Shown here in pieces: positions 26,515 through 30,625 of a stretch of DNA of 30,625 bases; position 1 is the first letter of the stretch; each line of letters opens with the position of its first letter. The notes beneath the pieces were generated by a model. That model did not search any database. It saw nothing but the letters and a program-made list of their open reading frames with translations, and was not told the DNA's origin. The stretch is from positions 1-30,625 of the forward strand of contig CAZASK010000018.1 in NCBI GenBank assembly GCA_964487845.1. Reading direction: 5' to 3'. Source of the stretch: CAZASK01 sp964487845. Its GTDB lineage: Bacteria > Chlamydiota > Chlamydiia > Chlamydiales > FEN-1388. Position numbers and translations under genes: made by a program.

Positions 26515-27231
26515 TTATGATAGCAGAGATTGGCAATAGAGCACAGCAGTGAATGCGGCTGTTTCTGCGCGCAAGATGTTTTCGTGAAAGCAAACTGCTT
26601 GAGCATATTTTGAAAGAAGCTCCTCTTCTCGCTTAGAAAAGCCAGCTTCTGGACCTATATAGATAGAGATATGTTTTTTCTCGCTTGCTTGTTTTTTGAG
26701 TGTGTTATGAATATCTCTAGAAGCGATTGGATTCCCATAGAGGCAAAGCGCATTCTCGGTTGAAGATAAGCAGGATTGGAGGTCTTCTTTGATGAATAGT
26801 TTCGGAAGAAAAAGCCGCCCACACTGCTTGGTTGCAGCAATAATAATAGAATTGAGTCGAATACGTTGATTTTCTGATACACCTTTTTTTTCAGAGCGAT
26901 CTGCTTCAAATATCCATATATCATCTACGCCGAGTTCGACACTCTTTTCGATAGCAAAATCCAGGTGAGATGGTTTTAAACAAGCTAATACAAGTTTGAT
27001 ACGGCAAAGAGGGGGAGGCTGTTCGGTTAAAGAGTCGATATGAATAATGCTCTTTTGTTTATCTTGCTCAGTGACATGGGCAAGTGCCAGGCGTCCTTGT
27101 CCATCTATAAGCTCGATTGTATCTCCTGAGGATTTGCGCATGACTTTTGTTAGATGGTCATGCTCAGATCCAGCAAGATGGACTATATCGTGTGTCAGGG
27201 GCTGTGAGGAAAAATAGCGATTATGAGGCAT
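26515..27231 (-). CDS. rsmE: 16S rRNA (uracil-1498-N3)-methyltransferase
   Basis: Methylates N3 of U1498 in 16S rRNA using S-adenosylmethionine. 238 residues: an N-terminal PUA-like domain opening 'MPHNRYFSSQPL' and 'HLTKVMRKSSGD', then a SPOUT (knotted) domain. Signatures are 'ACLKPSHLDFAIEKSVELGV', 'IGPEAGFSKREEELL' (usually IGPEGGF) and 'ILRAETAAF'. Its start lies inside the last 11 bases of pyk, so the two are co-transcribed and probably translationally coupled. Confidence 0.95.
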   Translation of the reverse strand: MPHNRYFSSQPLTHDIVHLAGSEHDHLTKVMRKSSGDTIELIDGQGRLALAHVTEQDKQKSIIHIDSLTEQPPPLCRIKLVLACLKPSHLDFAIEKSVELGVDDIWIFEADRSEKKGVSENQRIRLNSIIIAATKQCGRLFLPKLFIKEDLQSCLSSTENALCLYGNPIASRDIHNTLKKQASEKKHISIYIGPEAGFSKREEELLSKYAQAVCFHENILRAETAAFTAVLYCQSLLS

Positions 27232-28993
27232 TCGATTGCACTGCGCCTTTATAAATCAAAGATTTGTGTGGATCTAAGGTGACAAGCTGTCCCTCTCTTA
27301 AAATACGAAATGCCCCATATGCTCTTGTAATAATCGGCTTTTCTAGTGCTTTCGCTACAAGAAGCGCGTGCTTTTCTGATTCGAGATCGTCAGCTTGATT
27401 TTGCAAGATGATGCCTGAGGCTTCTCTGAGGAGTGGTACATAGCTGTCACTACACTCAGAAATTACAACGATATGATTTCGTACAGAGTAGGGTTTTTTG
27501 CTTTCAGGAGAGGGCACTAAGGTAACTGTTCCATGATGGGAGGGTCCCGAGCCACCATGACCACGAACGAGTACATCGCCGATACTTTCTACTAAAATTG
27601 TATTTGTTGTTCCTGGAACCCAGAATGGAGCTCCAGCTGTCAATATCACAAGATCGCCATATGACACGAAATGGTTTTCAAGGGCAAACGTAGACGCTGC
27701 TTGAAAGGCTTCTTCAATTGTATTACATTCATGGCATAAGACAGGGATGATCCCCCAATTGAGCGCTAATTGATGAAATGTGGATGTGGAAGGGGTGAGC
27801 GCAATAATGGGCATTCTTGGACGTAGTCGAGAGATAAGCCTGGCTGTCATGCCGCTATGAGTGAAGGTGAAGATGGCCTTTGCTCCAAGACTCTCGGCTG
27901 TCTTCACTGCAGCAAGGGTGACTGCTGATGGAACATCGTGATAGACAAGTTTTGTATGTTGTTCAAAAAGTGCCTGATGGTCGAGATCTCTTTCAGCTTC
28001 GCTGACAATGCTTTTCATGATCTGCACGGTCTCGATAGGGTGCTTTCCTATAGCTGTTTCACCAGATAGCATCACACACGAGGTGCTGTCGTGGATTGCA
28101 TTGGCAACGTCGGAAACTTCTGCTCGAGTAGGTCTGGAATATATAATCATCGACTCGAGCATTTGCGTTGCTGTGATAGATGGTTTTCCAGAAAGATAGC
28201 ATTTTCGAATCATCATTTTTTGAAGGCGAGGCACTTGACTTAAGGGGACTTCTACTCCGAGATCTCCTCGAGCGATCATGATGCCATCAGCTACACGAAG
28301 AATGCTGTCGAAGTGTTCAATACCTTCATTATTTTCAATCTTTGCAATTACTTGAATATGTGAGGCCTTTTCTTCCGTGAGTAGTTTTTTGATCATCAAA
28401 ATAGTGTCAGCTGATCGAACAAACGACACAGCAATGCTATCAATACCTTGTCGAATACCGAAAGTAATGTCGTCAAGATCGGTTTCAGTAAGGGCAGGTA
28501 GCGGCAGCACGACATTAGGGATGTTGACCCCCTTCGATGACAAAATTGTTCCGGTATTCTCTATTTCTATTACGCAAGAATTGGGCTGAATGTCGACAAC
28601 ATGAGAGGTAATGTATCCATTGTCAATAAGGACTCGAGTGCCTAACTGCAGAGAGTCGATAACAAAATCTGGGATGATAGTAAGTGTTGAGCTGTTGCCG
28701 TCTGTACGCTCTTTGACAAGTGTAATAGTGTCCCCAGGGTGAACATCGATGCCACTTTTCTTTACTTTCCCAAGACGAATCTCGGCGCCTTTGGTATCTA
28801 GTAAAATAGTCAACGGCAGTTTTGTCTCTTCACGAGCTTTCTGGAGTAATTTGATCGTTGCAGCATGCTCTTCATAGTTGCCGTGGCTAAAATTTAACCT
28901 GGCTACGTTCATGCCAGCTGCAATTAATTCTAGGATTTTTTCGTAGCTGTTTACTGCAGGTCCAATAGTGCAAATGATCTTAGTGCGTGTCAT
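27221..28993 (-). CDS. pyk: Pyruvate kinase with extra C-terminal PEP-utiliser-like domain
   Basis: Converts phosphoenolpyruvate and ADP to pyruvate and ATP. 590 residues against about 470-480 for standard enzymes. Catalytic barrel motifs are 'NVARLNFSHGNY', 'LDTKGAEIRLG' (65-75, usually KGPEIR), 'IAKIENNEGI', 'IMIARGDLGVEVP' and 'TATQMLESMI'; these cover the metal, potassium and phosphate sites. After the usual C-terminal allosteric domain ('FTHSGMTARLISRLRPRMPI') comes about 110 residues resembling the mobile domain of PEP-utilising enzymes, as in Bacillus-type pyruvate kinases. The equivalent of its histidine motif reads SEKHALLVAKALEKP. The ATG has GAGG five bases upstream, and a strong extended -10 lies just before. 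It is the first gene of the pyk-rsmE-mnmA-cydA-cydB set. Confidence 0.96.
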   Translation of the reverse strand: MTRTKIICTIGPAVNSYEKILELIAAGMNVARLNFSHGNYEEHAATIKLLQKAREETKLPLTILLDTKGAEIRLGKVKKSGIDVHPGDTITLVKERTDGNSSTLTIIPDFVIDSLQLGTRVLIDNGYITSHVVDIQPNSCVIEIENTGTILSSKGVNIPNVVLPLPALTETDLDDITFGIRQGIDSIAVSFVRSADTILMIKKLLTEEKASHIQVIAKIENNEGIEHFDSILRVADGIMIARGDLGVEVPLSQVPRLQKMMIRKCYLSGKPSITATQMLESMIIYSRPTRAEVSDVANAIHDSTSCVMLSGETAIGKHPIETVQIMKSIVSEAERDLDHQALFEQHTKLVYHDVPSAVTLAAVKTAESLGAKAIFTFTHSGMTARLISRLRPRMPIIALTPSTSTFHQLALNWGIIPVLCHECNTIEEAFQAASTFALENHFVSYGDLVILTAGAPFWVPGTTNTILVESIGDVLVRGHGGSGPSHHGTVTLVPSPESKKPYSVRNHIVVISECSDSYVPLLREASGIILQNQADDLESEKHALLVAKALEKPIITRAYGAFRILREGQLVTLDPHKSLIYKGAVQSNAS

Positions 28994-29012
28994 GCATGCC
29001 TCACTTTTGCTT

Positions 29013-29021
29013 ATTATAGCA
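29013..29021 (-). promoter_or_regulatory. Extended -10 promoter for pyk
   Basis: On the minus strand the sequence reads TGCTATAAT: a perfect TATAAT hexamer preceded by TGn, the extended -10 motif that can work without a good -35 (none is seen). It lies 19 bases before the pyk ATG, giving a very short leader of about 12 nt. It sits in the 48 bp gap after the orphan gene, so it probably drives pyk and the genes behind it. Confidence 0.55.
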
Positions 29022-29041
29022 TAATAGACTTTTAGAGCGCG

Positions 29042-29461
29042 CTAATTGAGCTCTTTTGCAGCAAAATTTCCTAAAGCAAGAAAAAACTTATCTTGCTGTA
29101 GTTTTTTTATATTGACGTTGAAAGTGTGAGATGTCGTTTTTATCTTTTGTTTTACACCGAGCAGATAGAAGGTCAATCGGATGAATTTTCGTATACAAGC
29201 ATTGGCTACAACAGCCCATATTTTGTGGAGGCTATGAGTGAATTTTTTGACTGCTGAGAGTGTATCGAATTCAGCTGCTGGCAGATCATGGTGCACAACT
29301 TTAATAGAATCTACGACTGCATGAAATAGGCGTTCAATATTGTTGCCAATCTCATTTTTTATTTTTTCGGTCTCTTCGACTGTTTTTTTGTTTTCGAGTT
29401 CTTGATCTTGAATTTGTGTATGCAGATCATGGAGCGTGCGTATTGTTTCAAGTGGCGCCAT
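29042..29461 (-). CDS. Small hypothetical protein, helical, one hydrophobic segment
   Basis: 139 residues; I do not recognise a family. The first 45 residues are charged and likely coiled coil ('LHTQIQDQELENKKTVEETE'). The middle holds a moderately hydrophobic stretch ('FIRLTFYLLGV', about 90-100) and the C-terminus is basic and mixed. AAAGGA lies eight bases before the ATG, which supports a real start. It follows the larger orphan by 91 bp on the same strand, so the two may be co-transcribed. A lineage-specific membrane-associated protein is possible; no function is assigned. Confidence 0.55.
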   Translation of the reverse strand: MAPLETIRTLHDLHTQIQDQELENKKTVEETEKIKNEIGNNIERLFHAVVDSIKVVHHDLPAAEFDTLSAVKKFTHSLHKIWAVVANACIRKFIRLTFYLLGVKQKIKTTSHTFNVNIKKLQQDKFFLALGNFAAKELN

Positions 29462-29552
29462 TGTATATTTCCTTTGGCTTCCTTCGCCTGTCCAAGAGCC
29501 TCCGGGATTGATGACTGTGCTGAGAAGTTTTTCGCATTGAGTGTGAAATAAA

Positions 29553-30593
29553 TCAACAAGCTGTATGTTTTTGAGCGATTCGGTAATTGTTGGCTATGCT
29601 ATTGATCTGTTTTTTCAAAATATGATTTGCAAAAAATCGAAGTAGTGGAGAATCGGTATCTTGTAAAATAGTATTTGCTACTAAATAGAGTTGATCGTTG
29701 AATTTTTGTTGGTTTTCATATGATGACACTCCATGTTTTTGACCTTTTCTTGTGAACGGAGAAGTAATGACTTGAAAAATAAATTTTATGATTGCGAGAG
29801 TGAATCCTACAGGGCCAAAAATAAGAGCTGCAGTCTTTCTTGTAATAGGTGTTGTAGCAGTCGCTCCTTGCTCCTGAGGTTTTTCTGAGAGAGCTTGCTC
29901 TATCTCTTTATACATTGTAAGAATCGTTTCATTTTTGAGCGTGTCATCATCTTGGATATCGCCTAAAAATGTGCTTAATTGATCCTGAATAGCATCAGAT
30001 GCGATAGTCCATATTGTTGAGCGATACAGCGGCGAAAGTGCTGGAAGTATAAGGTCTTTTGCTCCTCCTGGGAATGCAATTTTGAGCAGCATCTGACTCC
30101 ACTTTTCGCTGAATAGTTTGATGGCATCCAGTTGAGTTGACTGCGTCGCAGTGTCACTTTGTTTTATCTCTTTTGCCACCTCAGTTAAAATACCGCGGCA
30201 CATGTCAGCTAAAAAATAGGGTTTTTCTTTCTGAAGTTTTTGCAATGAATCGATGATATTTGTCATGGCTTGTAAGCAGTTGACTTCGATGATGCTTTCG
30301 AGAGCTGGTTGAGCTTCTTGTAAAAGCTCTATCAGAATTGAGCCTATGACGGTAGGCCGCGGTTTTTGATCGAGGAGGCTCTTTTGTGTAAAAAATGTAT
30401 TGCTAAGAGATGTTGGGCGAACAATAGGCTCATATGTATCAATATGAATAAGTTGTGCTTTCAATGACTCGCAGGCTGTATGCGCAATCGTTTTCGCACA
30501 CTCAGATGTTACGCTACTATTTGTCTTTTGAATAAGATGATCTTGCAGGTCTGTGCGTTTTGTATTAAAAAACGCGAGTCTCCTATTAACCAA
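29553..30593 (-). CDS. Hypothetical protein with one membrane segment, start uncertain
   Basis: About 346 residues, unrecognised. Mostly helical, with one clear membrane segment ('AALIFGPVGFTLAIIKFIFQ') at about 253-272 and a basic flank after it. The other parts look like soluble helical bundles, for example 'WSQMLLKIAFPGGAKDLILP' and 'TVIGSILIELLQEAQPALES'. The longest frame opens with TTG at 30593. There is no good ribosome binding site, an in-frame stop lies at 30615-30617, and no ATG occurs in the first 100 residues or so. The start is therefore doubtful, and the gene may be a 5'-truncated or frameshifted piece of a longer protein that began beyond the window. The steady frame and the related-looking neighbour argue that it is coding. 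Confidence 0.6.
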   Translation of the reverse strand: MVNRRLAFFNTKRTDLQDHLIQKTNSSVTSECAKTIAHTACESLKAQLIHIDTYEPIVRPTSLSNTFFTQKSLLDQKPRPTVIGSILIELLQEAQPALESIIEVNCLQAMTNIIDSLQKLQKEKPYFLADMCRGILTEVAKEIKQSDTATQSTQLDAIKLFSEKWSQMLLKIAFPGGAKDLILPALSPLYRSTIWTIASDAIQDQLSTFLGDIQDDDTLKNETILTMYKEIEQALSEKPQEQGATATTPITRKTAALIFGPVGFTLAIIKFIFQVITSPFTRKGQKHGVSSYENQQKFNDQLYLVANTILQDTDSPLLRFFANHILKKQINSIANNYRIAQKHTAC

Positions 30594-30625
30594 TAAAATT
30601 ATTGAAAGCTTCTTTTATTGTCGGC

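Noticed and set aside
26510..26593. Upstream start for mnmA
   Set aside because: The added 28 residues are antisense-free but overlap rsmE coding sequence in another frame and precede the normal MnmA N-terminus.
29034..29054. AGAGC...GCTCT inverted repeat as a terminator
   Set aside because: The stem is only 5 bp with an 11-base loop, and the T-run follows on the plus strand where no gene ends; on the minus strand, where the orphan gene ends, there is no T-run.
29359..29559. A 66-residue minus-strand frame bridging the two orphan genes, possibly showing a frameshift joining them
   Set aside because: Its 3' half overlaps the 139-residue gene in another frame, that gene has its own ribosome binding site, and no motif continues across the junction.
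1..30625. tRNA, rRNA, CRISPR array, insertion sequence or attachment site
   Set aside because: Reading both strands by eye showed no cloverleaf-like gene, regular direct repeats with spacers, transposase frame or long terminal repeats; a tRNAscan or repeat search would be decisive.

Overview
The window looks like a piece of chromosome from an environmental chlamydia (order Chlamydiales or Parachlamydiales, outside the family Chlamydiaceae). This is inference. The support is the neighbourhood of cdaA (dacA/ybbP), ybbR and cydA/cydB, which are also neighbours in Chlamydia; a giant DUF3638/DUF3645-type P-loop protein; an ankyrin-repeat protein at the left edge; and lineage-type orphan proteins at the right edge. 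A complete mitochondrial-type aconitase argues against Chlamydiaceae, whose TCA cycle lacks this step. Coding density is very high, with no gene-free stretch over 100 bp. I saw no tRNA, rRNA, CRISPR array, insertion sequence or long repeat.

Layout from left to right. (1) 1-840, plus: the 3' part of an ankyrin-repeat protein cut by the window edge. (2) 925-3162, plus: aconitase, whose stop overlaps by 8 bp the stop of the next, convergent gene. (3) 13315-3155, minus: one 3386-residue protein with a helicase/SecA-like P-loop core in its C-terminal half. (4) 18185-13371, minus: a compact four-gene ABC-2 exporter closely resembling E. coli ybhG-ybhF-ybhS-ybhR (adaptor, double ATPase, two permeases). 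It points into the giant gene with only 55 bp between them. (5) 18282-22946, plus: DnaQ-like exonuclease fold protein, dihydropteroate synthase (folP), diadenylate cyclase (cdaA), its YbbR/CdaR partner and a GT4 glycosyltransferase, closely spaced and probably one transcript. (6) 28993-22932, minus: pyruvate kinase, rsmE, mnmA, cydA and cydB, closely packed and probably read from an extended -10 promoter just upstream of pyk; cydB overlaps the glycosyltransferase tail to tail by 15 bp. (7) 30593-29042, minus: two unrecognised proteins.

How the genes fit together: aconitase, pyruvate kinase and the cytochrome bd oxidase suggest a cell with its own central metabolism and low-oxygen respiration. 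CdaA and CdaR make and tune the second messenger c-di-AMP. The YbhGFSR-like system is a probable efflux pump. RsmE and MnmA modify 16S rRNA and tRNA. The least explained parts are the giant protein and the two right-edge genes.
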